Shown here: piece by piece, positions 1 to 8,302 of the stretch
How positions within the stretch are numbered: the first letter of the stretch is position 1
How the letters are laid out: each line of letters starts with the position of its first letter
DNA from: an uncultured Bacteroidales bacterium
Lineage (GTDB): Bacteria > Bacteroidota > Bacteroidia > Bacteroidales > Paludibacteraceae
Direction of reading: 5' to 3'
NCBI GenBank assembly: GCA_934728255.1
Contig: CAKVEC010000015.1
Span: 1 to 39,444 of the forward strand
DNA length: 39,444 bases
Notes under the pieces: generated by a model
What the model was told of the DNA's origin: nothing
What the model saw: only the letters and a program-made list of their open reading frames with translations
The model's database searches: none
Program-made: the position numbers and the translations under genes

Positions 1-83
1 ATAATGTGAATTATGTAAAATAGGCTATTGAGAATGATTAAATGATAGAATAAGAATAACATATAAAAGGATACGAAAGGAAT

Positions 84-2516
84 ATGATTTATACACTGAA
101 TAACGACGAACAAGGAGAAAACGAACAACGTGTGGTTTCCATTGTGCGGGGACATGATGACGTGAAGAATGTGTCGCTCAAAGATGATGATATTCTGGAT
201 GTGCTGCCGCTGCGCAATATGGTGCTGTTCCCCGGTGTGCTGATGCCGGTGGCTGTTGGGCGACCCAAATCGCTCAAACTGGTAAATAGTGCCTACAAAC
301 AAGAAAAACTGCTTGCCGTTTGCTGCCAGAAAGAACGCGATGTACAGGAACCCAAAGAGAACGATCTGTACACGCTCGGTGTGGCTGCAAGAGTAATACA
401 AACCATTGAATTACAGAGCGGTACGCTGATGGTGATACTCGAAGGCGTGGCGCGTATAGAGGTGGCGGAATTTATACCGTCGCGGAACGGGTTGCGGGCA
501 CGCATCAAGCGCAAAGAGGAGATTTTCCCCGAAAAAAGCGACAAGGAGTTTCTCGCCTTGGCAAGCAGTATCAAAGACGAGGCAGCGCAGATTCTGAAGA
601 ATGCCGACAATGTACCGCCGGAAGCGGGTATGACACTCAAAAGTATTGAGAATCCCCCTACCCTCGTCAATTATGTGTGCACCAACTTCGAAATAAAAAT
701 CGAAGAAAAACAGGCGTTGCTGGCGATAAACAATATATATGAACGCGCGTTGAACCTGCTGGCTGTACTACACGAAGAGTTGGAGATGCTGCGTATGAAA
801 GCAGACATCAGCAAAAAGACAAAAGAGGAGTTAGACAAGCAGCAGCGCGAGTTCTACCTGCATCAGCAAATGGAGACGATCCAAAAGGAGTTGGGAGATA
901 CTGATGCCCAGGCCATCAAAGATATGCAGGCACGCGCAGAGAAAAAACACTGGTCGGACAATGTGCGGGTGTTTTTTGAGAGTGAATTGAAAAAACTGCA
1001 ACGGATGTCCGCTCATTCGCCGGAGTACTCCGTTCAGCAGAATTACCTTGATACGTTGCTCGATTTGCCATGGAATGAGTATTCGGAAGATAACTACGAC
1101 ATCGCCCATGCCAAGAGAGTATTGGACAAGGATCACTATGGTATGGAGAAAGTGAAGGAGCGTATTATCGAGTATCTGGCAGTGCAACGGCAGTTGGAAA
1201 TGCGCAGCGAAAAGGAGAAAGAAGCGCACAAAATAAACTCGCCGATACTCTGTCTGTATGGTCCTCCGGGCGTGGGTAAAACCAGTTTGGGACGGTCGAT
1301 TGCTACGGCACTTGGTCGAAAATATGCGCGTATCTCGTTGGGCGGATTGCATGACGAATCGGAGATAAGGGGGCATAGGCGTACGTATATCGGCGCTATG
1401 CCGGGACGTATCATCGAGAATCTGCGCAAAGTACAAACAAGCAATCCTGTTTTTGTGCTGGACGAAATAGACAAGATAGGTGCAGACTACAAGGGGGATC
1501 CGACTTCGGCATTGTTGGAAGTGCTTGATCCTGAACAAAATAGTACATTTCACGACAATTTCTTGGATGTGGATTACGATCTGAGTAAAGTGCTCTTTAT
1601 TGCTACTGCCAATAGCCTTGATAGCATTCCACGTCCCTTATTGGATCGCATGGAGTTGATAGAGATGACTGGTTATTTGGAGGAAGAAAAAGAAGAAATA
1701 GCCAAGCGGCATCTTATCCCGAAAGAATTGGAAAATCACGGGTTAGTGCCTTCGCAATTACGTTTCAAAAAAGAAATAATTGTGCACATTATAGACGATT
1801 ATACGCGTGAAAGTGGTGTACGATCGCTTGACAGACAGATTGCTGCTATTTGCCGCAAAGTGGATGCGAAGATTGCCCTAAACGAAGAATATAATGTATC
1901 TATTACGCGCGAAGATTTGATTGCTTATTTGGGGCAGCCCAGATATAGCCGCGATAGTTGGCAAACCAATAAATATATAGGCGTTGTTACGGGGTTGGCA
2001 TGGACGCAAGTAGGGGGCGAGATACTCTTTATAGAGGTCTCGCTGTCTCCTTCGAAGACACCTACCCTAACCCTGACCGGTAATCTGGGCGATGTGATGA
2101 AAGAGTCTGCAACCATCGCGATGGGTTATATCAAAGCGCATGCAAGCCAATTCGGTATCAAACAAAAAGATATAGATACCCATTCTGTACATATACACGT
2201 TCCCGAGGGAGCCATCCCGAAAGACGGCCCCAGTGCAGGTATAACGATGACAACGGCATTGGTTAGTGCTTTTACCAAGCGGAAAGTGCGCCCGCGAATA
2301 GCGATGACGGGAGAGATGACGCTTCGCGGAAAAGTGCTGCCTATCGGCGGAGTAAAAGAGAAGATACTTGCTGCCAAACGCGCAGGAATAACGGATTTAG
2401 TTCTTTGCGAAGACAATCGCAAAGATGTTCTCGAAATCCCCCAAATATATCTCAAAGGTCTTACTTTCCATTACGTACGCGATATACAAGAAGTTATCGA
2501 TGCCGCACTAATGTAA
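84..2516 (+). CDS. lon: ATP-dependent protease La (Lon)
   Basis: Cytoplasmic AAA+ serine protease that degrades misfolded and regulatory proteins. The 810 residues follow the LonA order. An N-terminal substrate-binding domain (about 40-240) is followed by a coiled-coil stretch and an AAA+ module with Walker A GPPGVGKTS starting at residue 393 (Lys399) and Walker B VFVLDEIDKI. The C-terminal protease domain carries PKDGPSAG with Ser717, and Lys760 of GGVKEK completes the Ser-Lys dyad (spacing 43, as in E. coli S679/K722). Length is normal for the family and nothing is missing. The gene stands alone and ends at a strong terminator. The first 83 bases of the window show no clear TAnnTTTG promoter. 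Function is confident. Confidence 0.98.
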   Translation: MIYTLNNDEQGENEQRVVSIVRGHDDVKNVSLKDDDILDVLPLRNMVLFPGVLMPVAVGRPKSLKLVNSAYKQEKLLAVCCQKERDVQEPKENDLYTLGVAARVIQTIELQSGTLMVILEGVARIEVAEFIPSRNGLRARIKRKEEIFPEKSDKEFLALASSIKDEAAQILKNADNVPPEAGMTLKSIENPPTLVNYVCTNFEIKIEEKQALLAINNIYERALNLLAVLHEELEMLRMKADISKKTKEELDKQQREFYLHQQMETIQKELGDTDAQAIKDMQARAEKKHWSDNVRVFFESELKKLQRMSAHSPEYSVQQNYLDTLLDLPWNEYSEDNYDIAHAKRVLDKDHYGMEKVKERIIEYLAVQRQLEMRSEKEKEAHKINSPILCLYGPPGVGKTSLGRSIATALGRKYARISLGGLHDESEIRGHRRTYIGAMPGRIIENLRKVQTSNPVFVLDEIDKIGADYKGDPTSALLEVLDPEQNSTFHDNFLDVDYDLSKVLFIATANSLDSIPRPLLDRMELIEMTGYLEEEKEEIAKRHLIPKELENHGLVPSQLRFKKEIIVHIIDDYTRESGVRSLDRQIAAICRKVDAKIALNEEYNVSITREDLIAYLGQPRYSRDSWQTNKYIGVVTGLAWTQVGGEILFIEVSLSPSKTPTLTLTGNLGDVMKESATIAMGYIKAHASQFGIKQKDIDTHSVHIHVPEGAIPKDGPSAGITMTTALVSAFTKRKVRPRIAMTGEMTLRGKVLPIGGVKEKILAAKRAGITDLVLCEDNRKDVLEIPQIYLKGLTFHYVRDIQEVIDAALM

Positions 2517-2548
2517 TTAATTTGTATTTTTTGTTTGACATCCGAACC

Positions 2549-2583
2549 CGTCTTGACATTTTTTGTCAAGGCGTTTTTTTTTT
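2549..2583 (+). terminator. Rho-independent terminator of lon
   Basis: A 10-bp stem (CGTCTTGACA pairing with TGTCAAGGCG, one G-T pair) with a short T-rich loop is followed by a run of ten T. It lies about 30 bases after the lon stop codon and separates lon from the accessory-looking region downstream. Confidence 0.9.
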
Positions 2584-2588
2584 GCATA

Positions 2589-2614
2589 CGGACAAAACGG
2601 ACAACGGACATCCG
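2589..2614 (+). repeat. Left CGGACA triplet (iteron-like cluster)
   Basis: Three copies of CGGACA start at 2589, 2598 and 2605 (spacers AAA and A). The last runs into TCCG, making a CGGA-CA-TCCG near-palindrome. The same hexamers recur in inverted orientation at 3282-3302, so the two clusters bracket the AT-rich stretch. Function is inferred: a candidate binding site for a replication or partition-type protein, or an operator. Confidence 0.7.
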
Positions 2615-3281
2615 TTACGCATGCAATTACATTTTTGTATTTCTTTATAATACATCCATATTTTCTCATAATTTTTCTTCTTCATATTTTTTCTCATAAT
2701 TTATACATCAAAAAAATTTTCTTATATAGTATGGGTTCATATATATATATATATAAGAAGAAAAACACAGAAAAATCTAACTTTTCGAGAATTTTTTTTA
2801 TTGTTTTTAGCCCGATATATTTTCGGGATATTTATATAACTTATCTACACAACAATAATATACCCCTAAATATATATATATAACGAAAAAAACGAGGAAA
2901 AATATAAATTTCAAGGTCGAAAAATTTTTTTTCGAGGAGAAATGTATCTATACATATATATAAGGAGTATATAATATAAGACTCTCTAAACACACAAAAA
3001 AAATTTTTTTCATCCAATAGTTAATACAAAAAAGTATATTTTCTCTTATAATATATAGAAACAAAATTTATATAAGTAATAAATGAAGAAAAAGGAAAAA
3101 AATGAAGAAAAATATAAAAAATTACATATATATTAAACTAAACAAGAGATATTTTCTTATAATATATAGTATGGGTGATAATAAATAATTTTATAATGAA
3201 AAAATATAATAGATAAATATAATATAATGGATAATACGAGATCATACCGAGATCATACCGAGTTAGAAAAATAAACACTTA
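2615..3281. other. Extremely AT-rich non-coding region, origin-like
   Basis: About 670 bases made almost wholly of A and T, with TATATA runs and homopolymer A/T tracts. I see no believable gene; the reading frames here are low-complexity. A 20-base sequence ending in TATAGTATGGGT at 2717-2736 recurs with a small insertion at 3152-3176. It is bounded by inverted CGGACA/TGTCCG triplets and followed by a VirE-N/DUF3987 gene. That layout resembles a duplex-unwinding element of a plasmid-type origin, but this is inference. It could instead be a decayed intergenic region. Confidence 0.5.
3237..3262 (+). repeat. 11-bp direct repeat CGAGATCATAC
   Basis: Two exact tandem copies of CGAGATCATAC at 3237 and 3248 are followed by a partial third copy (CGAG) at 3259. 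They sit just before the right-hand TGTCCG cluster. The 11-bp period matches tandem repeats found in other gaps of this window. Confidence 0.75.
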
Positions 3282-3302
3282 TGTCCGTTGTCCGTTTGTC
3301 CG
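3282..3302 (+). repeat. Right TGTCCG triplet (inverse of the left cluster)
   Basis: TGTCCG occurs at 3282, 3289 and 3297 with spacers T and TT. This is the reverse complement of the left cluster apart from one spacer base. It ends 37 bases before the start codon of the DUF3987 gene, so it could also be an operator for that gene. Confidence 0.7.
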
Positions 3303-3339
3303 CGAAAATTATTAATAAATAAAAATTGTAATAAATATA

Positions 3340-5682
3340 ATGTTAAATTTTAATTTAGGAGAGGCTTTGCCTCGTATTTTGATTGCCGATAACAAGTACG
3401 GCAAAAATTTAAGACCTGCCGGTTGGGCAGAAGTAGCAAACATAAAAAACGATAACCTTCTACTATTTAGGGAGAATAAATGTCGTCCGTTAGACCGAAG
3501 TGATCCAAAAAATAAAAAAGAATTTGACGATTGCAAAAATGCCAATCCGATTTGGGTGCCCATGGCTACAGATGTGATCAATCCGAGTGAGGGTCGAAAA
3601 GCAAAAAATCTTAACTCCAACGGATTAGGGGTAATTGATACCGATCATGTACCATTTGATCTGATAGGCTATTACAAGGACCGCATCTCGGGTTGTGAAG
3701 AAGAATTGCACATCATATATGTAGGTCTTTCTTTTTCTGGGACGGGTTACCACATAGTCTACGAACGCAATCGCAATGAGAACATACCTGATGGTCAGTT
3801 ACGTATAGCCTCTGCGTTAGGATTGACACAATGGTGGGATCAAAAATGCGTGGATCGTTCACGGGCTTTATATCTCACACACAATCGCAATACATTGTAT
3901 GTAAATCCGGCAAAATTTTACTTCAAAAATCAAGCAGAAAAAGAAGAAATAATCAACCACTTTAATCAAATAGATAATTTTAATGAAAAAAAACATTTTA
4001 TTCAAAAAAATATGAGCAATATGGAAAAAAATAATTTACAACAAATAACACCAAGTTCGCCCCAATTTGAAGTCCCAACACAGTATAACGGGATAAATTT
4101 CAAAGATTTAATGCCTGCCATTTTGCGCCAATATGGCATAGATTACCCGGTAGTGGAGGGTAACAGAGCCAATGCCGCTTTTTATTTGGCACTAAATCTC
4201 AAAGGCATAATACCCGACAAGTATCTGACGCAGGTGATTCCCACTTTCGGGTTAGATAATACCGAATATATGAATCAGATTTCGTCAGGTTACAAAAGCG
4301 AGTATCACGCCGGAAGGAAACTCCAAGCAGCGATAAGCGAATGTAGGCAATCACTATTGCAAAATAATCCGGAAATTGCTACACACCAACTTGACCTGGA
4401 TGCGGATCATATAGCGAAACCGAATGCTCCTATACCGGAACTGATGGCTATGCTTCTGCAGGGACTTCCCGAAGAATTCCGTACGGCAACAGCTTTTGCG
4501 GTTGCACCTGTCTTGGGCACATATATGACGGATATTCGGTTCAAATATCCCATAGACCATCATACACAAACATTTTCGTTCACGGTAGTGGTAACCGGTG
4601 ACCAAGCGAGTGGAAAAAGTATAGTCTTTGATCGGGTAAATGTCGCAAAACAGGCACTATGGGAGCACGATCAACATGTGGCCCAACAAATGCTCGCGTA
4701 CAAAAAGGAAATGAAACGCATAGAGCATTTGGGTCTTTGGAACGAGGCCCCCGAAGAACCGGAGCAGGACTATCGCTTGCTTGGCGCAAAATGTTCCGAG
4801 GCAAAAGCCATTCAAAAAATGTACAATGCCAAAGGTCATCATCTTCTGTTGGCAGCCACCGAGATTTCTGCATTTATGAGCAACAAAAAACACGATTATG
4901 CACTAAATGACGACATAATCAAGGAAGCCTTCGACAACGAAGAGCATTACATCGACAATAAGCAGGACGACACGCCTTGTATGCCTGTTCCCGTTAAGCT
5001 AAATTTGATTGTCACGGGGACTCCACGGTATTTGGAATGCTTTAATGATGTGGAAGACGGCACAACCACTCGTGTAATCTTCGCGCATTTACCGGAGCAA
5101 TTCGGCTGGAGGTTACCTGATATACCGGAATACACAGATATAGAATTGGCTAAAATAGAGACATTAACCAAGAACCTTATGCTGCAACAGGGGATGCGTT
5201 TTTCGCCGATAGTTGAACAGGCCATACGAGACTGGATCGAAGAAAAATATCAATTGGGCGTAGAAATAGGCAGCAAGGCGATTATGACACTTTATCGCCG
5301 TAATGCGGTCATCGGTTATCGTATGGGGATAATGTATTGTGTGCTCTTCGGCTGCGCTAGAGTACTGCGCGACATGCCATTAGATGAAGAAAAAGAGTAT
5401 GCAGCGGCTCAATGGGCGGTATATTTCGCAGAGTACAACTTCCGCCGCCAAATGACGCTATATGGCGACAAATATGAGAATCTCGATTATTCCAAAATTA
5501 AGGAAAGCACAACATACAAGATTTTGGACATGGTGGGCGAAGAATTTACACTGCAAGAACTACAGGCGACATGCGACAAAATAGGTAAATACCCACGTTC
5601 TGCGCATAAATTGACGGATCGATGGGAAAGAAACAAAAAAATTACAAAAATAAAACCAGGCTATTACAAAAAAATATCTTGA
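3340..5682 (+). CDS. VirE-N (BT4734-like) / DUF3987 replication-type protein
   Basis: 780 residues. The N-terminal part (about 30-200, with CVDRSRALYLTHNRN) resembles the BT4734/BF3469 VirE N-terminal domain, a primase-polymerase-like fold common on Bacteroidota mobile elements. The central and C-terminal part is DUF3987-like, with a P-loop GDQASGKS at residues 420-427 (Lys426) and an IVTGTP segment further on. Such proteins are thought to act as primase/helicase-like replication proteins, but a biochemical role is not established for this one. A Lys/Asn-rich linker near residues 205-235 joins the halves. It starts right after the TGTCCG cluster and ends at its own terminator. No integrase or mobilisation gene lies nearby, so the element is either a remnant or a domesticated locus. 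Confidence 0.85.
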   Translation: MLNFNLGEALPRILIADNKYGKNLRPAGWAEVANIKNDNLLLFRENKCRPLDRSDPKNKKEFDDCKNANPIWVPMATDVINPSEGRKAKNLNSNGLGVIDTDHVPFDLIGYYKDRISGCEEELHIIYVGLSFSGTGYHIVYERNRNENIPDGQLRIASALGLTQWWDQKCVDRSRALYLTHNRNTLYVNPAKFYFKNQAEKEEIINHFNQIDNFNEKKHFIQKNMSNMEKNNLQQITPSSPQFEVPTQYNGINFKDLMPAILRQYGIDYPVVEGNRANAAFYLALNLKGIIPDKYLTQVIPTFGLDNTEYMNQISSGYKSEYHAGRKLQAAISECRQSLLQNNPEIATHQLDLDADHIAKPNAPIPELMAMLLQGLPEEFRTATAFAVAPVLGTYMTDIRFKYPIDHHTQTFSFTVVVTGDQASGKSIVFDRVNVAKQALWEHDQHVAQQMLAYKKEMKRIEHLGLWNEAPEEPEQDYRLLGAKCSEAKAIQKMYNAKGHHLLLAATEISAFMSNKKHDYALNDDIIKEAFDNEEHYIDNKQDDTPCMPVPVKLNLIVTGTPRYLECFNDVEDGTTTRVIFAHLPEQFGWRLPDIPEYTDIELAKIETLTKNLMLQQGMRFSPIVEQAIRDWIEEKYQLGVEIGSKAIMTLYRRNAVIGYRMGIMYCVLFGCARVLRDMPLDEEKEYAAAQWAVYFAEYNFRRQMTLYGDKYENLDYSKIKESTTYKILDMVGEEFTLQELQATCDKIGKYPRSAHKLTDRWERNKKITKIKPGYYKKIS

Positions 5683-5717
5683 AGAACTTTTATGTAATAA
5701 GTTCGAATTTCTGTACG

Positions 5718-5751
5718 AAAAAAGCAAGTCTCAAAAAACTTGCTTTTTTTT
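5718..5751 (+). terminator. Rho-independent terminator after the DUF3987 gene
   Basis: AAGCAAGT pairs with ACTTGCTT around an A-rich loop, with flanking A and T runs extending the stem, ending in a long T run. It lies 35 bases after the stop codon and isolates the gene from the two small genes downstream. Confidence 0.88.
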
Positions 5752-5820
5752 GTCTCATTTTTTTAGATAAATAATAAAAGGAGATGCATCTTTTTTTACT
5801 AAAAATAAAACTAAAAAACT

Positions 5821-6132
5821 ATGGCAAAAATAAAACCTATGATTTTAATTGAATCAATGAGCGGCAAAGTCTGCTCACACAGTGATACGTATTTTGCATT
5901 GCGTAATGGTACGCAGTACACAGGGACGAGATGCAACAAGCGTACAACGCCTTTTTCGGAAAACGAATTACATAATCAAACAAAATTCAAAAATGCACAT
6001 GCGTCTGCTGTTGCACGTCTTCGCGATGCTTTGCAGCAAGCAAAAGATTTGGCGGCATTTAAGAAACAAAACAAGTACAAAACCATTCTCGGCTATTTGA
6101 TTGCCGAGGAATACGCAAAATTAACAGATTAA
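5821..6132 (+). CDS. Small conserved protein, first of a tandem paralogous pair
   Basis: 103 residues, family not recognised. It is clearly related to the next gene: both begin MAK plus Ile/Val, share a GKV...H...FALR segment, a Q-KF--A--A--R--DA-QQ-KDL-AF-KQ-KYKT core and a GY near the end. It is basic, lacks cysteine clusters and has no signal peptide or membrane helix, so a cytoplasmic, perhaps nucleic-acid-associated, role is possible but unproven. ATG 5821 follows an A-rich leader that fits Bacteroidota translation starts. It lies between the DUF3987 terminator and its paralogue with only five bases between the pair. Small proteins beside VirE-N/DUF3987 genes are common in Bacteroidota. 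Confidence 0.75.
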   Translation: MAKIKPMILIESMSGKVCSHSDTYFALRNGTQYTGTRCNKRTTPFSENELHNQTKFKNAHASAVARLRDALQQAKDLAAFKKQNKYKTILGYLIAEEYAKLTD

Positions 6133-6137
6133 TAACT

Positions 6138-6440
6138 ATGGCAAAAGTAGATTACGCCTATCCCGTAGAGGCATTGCACGGGAAAGTAAACAAAACGCAC
6201 ACCGTAGGTTTTGCCTTGCGCAAAGATTCGGGCGCAAAATATACACAGACTTACACGCATAAGTTAGCGGCTCCCAGCGAGGCGCAGACCGAGGTGCAGC
6301 AGAAGTTTGCAACGGCAGTGAAAGCCACTCGCGTACGTATGGCTGACGCCCAACAGCAGCCAAAAGACCTGACAGCCTTCCGCAAACAGAGCAAATACAA
6401 GACGCTGTATGGCTATGTGTTCTCGCAAGTGTACGCGTAA
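6138..6440 (+). CDS. Small conserved protein, second of a tandem paralogous pair
   Basis: 100 residues, paralogue of the preceding gene, starting five bases after its stop codon and so probably co-transcribed. The two proteins align end to end without large gaps. The strongest conservation is in the C-terminal third (KDL-AFRKQSKYKTLYGY). Base composition is visibly more GC-rich than the first copy, which suggests the two have diverged for some time or arrived separately rather than arising by recent duplication. No known domain, signal peptide or membrane helix is visible. Function unknown. Confidence 0.78.
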   Translation: MAKVDYAYPVEALHGKVNKTHTVGFALRKDSGAKYTQTYTHKLAAPSEAQTEVQQKFATAVKATRVRMADAQQQPKDLTAFRKQSKYKTLYGYVFSQVYA

Positions 6441-6476
6441 TACATTTGTAAGTTTTTACGACAACGTAAAACGACA

Positions 6477-6516
6477 ATAAAAAACTATCGGGCAAATAGC
6501 CCGGTAGTTTTGTTTT
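6477..6516. terminator. Bidirectional terminator between convergent genes
   Basis: An 11-bp stem AACTATCGGGC / GCCCGGTAGTT (one T-G pair, loop AAATA) has A residues on its left and T residues on its right. It can therefore end transcription from the small-protein pair on the plus strand and the XRE gene on the minus strand. Confidence 0.88.
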
Positions 6517-6521
6517 CCTGT

Positions 6522-6998
6522 TTAGTGGGTGAAGTTTTCGTACGTGCCATCCGAATAAAAAATGACTATCTTTTCGATTTTTTTCGTGGGAGCATTTTCT
6601 GTTTGCTGAGAAAATGGAAGCGTTTCTTTGGCGGGTGGTGGGGCTGGTGACTCGACAGTTGGTGGATTAATAGCACTTGTTTGCGGTTTATCCTCATTTA
6701 TTGGCGGAAGAATCATAGCGGGTTCTACGGGTTGGTCATCAAACAGAGTCATATTCGTTTGCTCGCCAACAGGGCGATACATAGACCCGGAACCTATTAT
6801 CAACCAATCAGACCTAACTGTACGAAACCGGTGCAACACTTTTTGCATCACTTCCAAAGATGGCTTGTTTCTGCCGTTAACGATATTGCTGATCGTGCCG
6901 GCTTGAATCCCCACTTCGAGAGCAAACTGTTTTGCATTCATTCCCTCTGTTTGCATCAGTTTCAGCAAGCGTTCACGCTCTGTTGTTGTACTACTCAT
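6522..6998 (-). CDS. XRE-family helix-turn-helix repressor
   Basis: 158 residues. The N-terminal HTH (about 8-62) has the Cro/CI pattern AKQFALEVGIQAGTISNIVNGRN, followed by WLIIGSGSMYRP, the usual exit of Bacteroidota XRE repressors. A Pro-rich, probably disordered linker (about 85-135) leads to a C-terminal KIVIFYSDGTYENF tail, also typical of this repressor group. There is no LexA/CI-type peptidase domain. It probably controls its own promoter and perhaps the neighbouring element. A TAnnTTTG promoter at 7141-7172 leaves a leader of about 135 nt. Several TTCACA motifs lie in and upstream of that promoter. It is convergent with the small-protein pair, sharing a terminator. Confidence 0.9.
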   Translation of the reverse strand: MSSTTTERERLLKLMQTEGMNAKQFALEVGIQAGTISNIVNGRNKPSLEVMQKVLHRFRTVRSDWLIIGSGSMYRPVGEQTNMTLFDDQPVEPAMILPPINEDKPQTSAINPPTVESPAPPPAKETLPFSQQTENAPTKKIEKIVIFYSDGTYENFTH

Positions 6999-7140
6999 AT
7001 ATTATGGACGCATTTATAATTAAACGACATTGGGCTATTGATGGATTATCCTGCATTTGTTTTCAAATATGCGATTCTCGTGAACTTATATTTGAAAATA
7101 AACACGAAAAATCAACCAATATATTTTCCGTATTATGCTG

Positions 7141-7172
7141 CAAAGATACGAAAACTTTTTCACATCTGCAAA
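7141..7172 (-). promoter_or_regulatory. Promoter of the XRE repressor
   Basis: On the minus strand TTTG (7172-7169), 20 nt, then TATCTTTG (7148-7141) matches the Bacteroidota -33/-7 consensus. A TTCACA motif at 7159-7164 lies between the two elements, where a bound repressor would block polymerase. Confidence 0.75.
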
Positions 7173-7669
7173 TTGCAAATTTTGTGTATGCATTCACAGT
7201 GCTACATATTCGTAAATTCACATTTGCAAATTATGCAAGAATACACAAATATAAAATCTGTATATTAGGTGCCATATTATTATTTAACTGCAAGATTAAA
7301 GAAATGCTGTAATATATTGATAGTAAAGTAGATATATAATTTATATTGTGCATTTTTGCATAATGTAACCACTATACACAGAAATGCTACTAACAATATA
7401 AAGTAATACTTTATATAAAATCTCTATCTGCTGATATATTGATTATTACACGTATATGATATGCTAATATACAAGATATAGCAATGATGTAAAAATGTTC
7501 CACGAGTGCATAAAATTGTCAGTTGTGTACATTCACAAATAGTAATAGTATATTAGTGTATATTGTGAAATTCGCGAGTTTGATTGTGAATTATTGCACA
7601 TATATATTTGTAAAATACATAAATATATCTTGCAAATTCGTTTCACATTTCTATGAGCGATATTCCACG
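7173..7669. promoter_or_regulatory. AT-rich intergenic region with repeated TTCACA/TTGTGAA sites
   Basis: About 500 bases with no believable gene. TTCACA occurs at 7193, 7217, 7532 and 7642, and its inverse TTGTGAA at 7563 and 7584 (21 bp, two helical turns, apart). A further copy at 7159 lies inside the XRE promoter. TTGCAAAT-type words also recur (near 7173, 7224 and 7630). The array could be operators of the XRE repressor; this is inference from position and repetition. Confidence 0.45.
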
Positions 7670-7701
7670 TTTGTATATATATGAAAAATGTTGTAACTTT
7701 G
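7670..7701 (+). promoter_or_regulatory. Promoter of the DUF4250 gene
   Basis: TTTG (7670-7673), 20 nt, TAACTTTG (7694-7701). The start codon follows 22 bases later, giving a short leader. Confidence 0.8.
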
Positions 7702-7723
7702 CAGGAGAAAAAAACAAATAGAT

Positions 7724-7900
7724 ATGGAACTGCCTAATGACCCGATGATGCTACTGAGCGTCATCAATATGAAACTGCGGGACGAATACCCCACTATAGA
7801 TGCCTTGTGCGAGGATTTGGATATTGACAAAGCGCGCCTTCTAAACAAATTGGCGCAAGCGGGATTTGAATACAATCCGGAGACCCATAAGTTTTGGTAA
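7724..7900 (+). CDS. DUF4250 domain protein
   Basis: A 58-residue protein beginning MELPNDPMMLLSVINMKLRD and ending HKFW. The LPNDP-MLLS-IN-KLRD opening, a central DALCEDLDID segment and the terminal aromatic residue are hallmarks of DUF4250, a small family widespread in gut anaerobes. Its central part looks like a short helix-turn-helix (DALCEDLDIDKARLLNKLAQAG), so a DNA-binding or regulatory role is possible but unknown. The start is supported by a well-formed promoter 22 bases upstream. A second tiny ORF follows three bases after the stop. Complete and of normal length. Confidence 0.88.
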   Translation: MELPNDPMMLLSVINMKLRDEYPTIDALCEDLDIDKARLLNKLAQAGFEYNPETHKFW

Positions 7901-7903
7901 AAA

Positions 7904-8017
7904 ATGACGTACGAAGAATATATTCGACAAGAGCAGATGGCAATAGACGAGGAACAGAGCGACGACTGCTGTTTCATAGAGTGCCAACCCGAGGGGCAAT
8001 TTGTGCGGGGACATTAA
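7904..8017 (+). CDS. Very small acidic ORF downstream of DUF4250
   Basis: A 37-codon frame starting three bases after the DUF4250 stop, so probably translated from the same transcript. The product starts MTYEEYIRQEQMAIDEEQ and contains a DDCCFIEC cysteine cluster. I recognise no family. Support is the tight spacing, the preceding promoter and base composition like a coding region, which turns AT-rich straight after the stop. The CC-x3-C arrangement might bind metal. It could also be a fortuitous open frame. Confidence 0.5.
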   Translation: MTYEEYIRQEQMAIDEEQSDDCCFIECQPEGQFVRGH

Positions 8018-8302
8018 TTTCCTTAATCCATATGTCCGTTAAAAACCATTAAAAGGCATTATTGTGTCTCTTTGGGTTCTCTGTTAATTGTCGTGAGTGT
8101 CGGAATAAACGAAAAACTTATATCATAAACAAAACTTACAAAACCTACTGCACGCCCAACATGGACTTGCACTTTCTTGCACTTTTTGCGACAAGTATAG
8201 TCAAAATTTAGCCCTAAAATTTATACTCCAAAATAATATAGGATGTACTAATGGCGTTAATTTACAAATTTACAAATTTACGAATTTTACAAAATGATAC
8301 TT

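Noticed and set aside
7651..7977. 108-codon minus-strand frame over DUF4250
   Set aside because: The plus strand encodes a clear DUF4250 protein with a promoter; the minus frame is Ser/Cys-rich without family features.
2589..8038. Intact integrative element with defined ends
   Set aside because: No integrase, relaxase or tRNA attachment site is seen; a single TGTCCG at 8033 is too weak to define a right end. The island remains only suspected.
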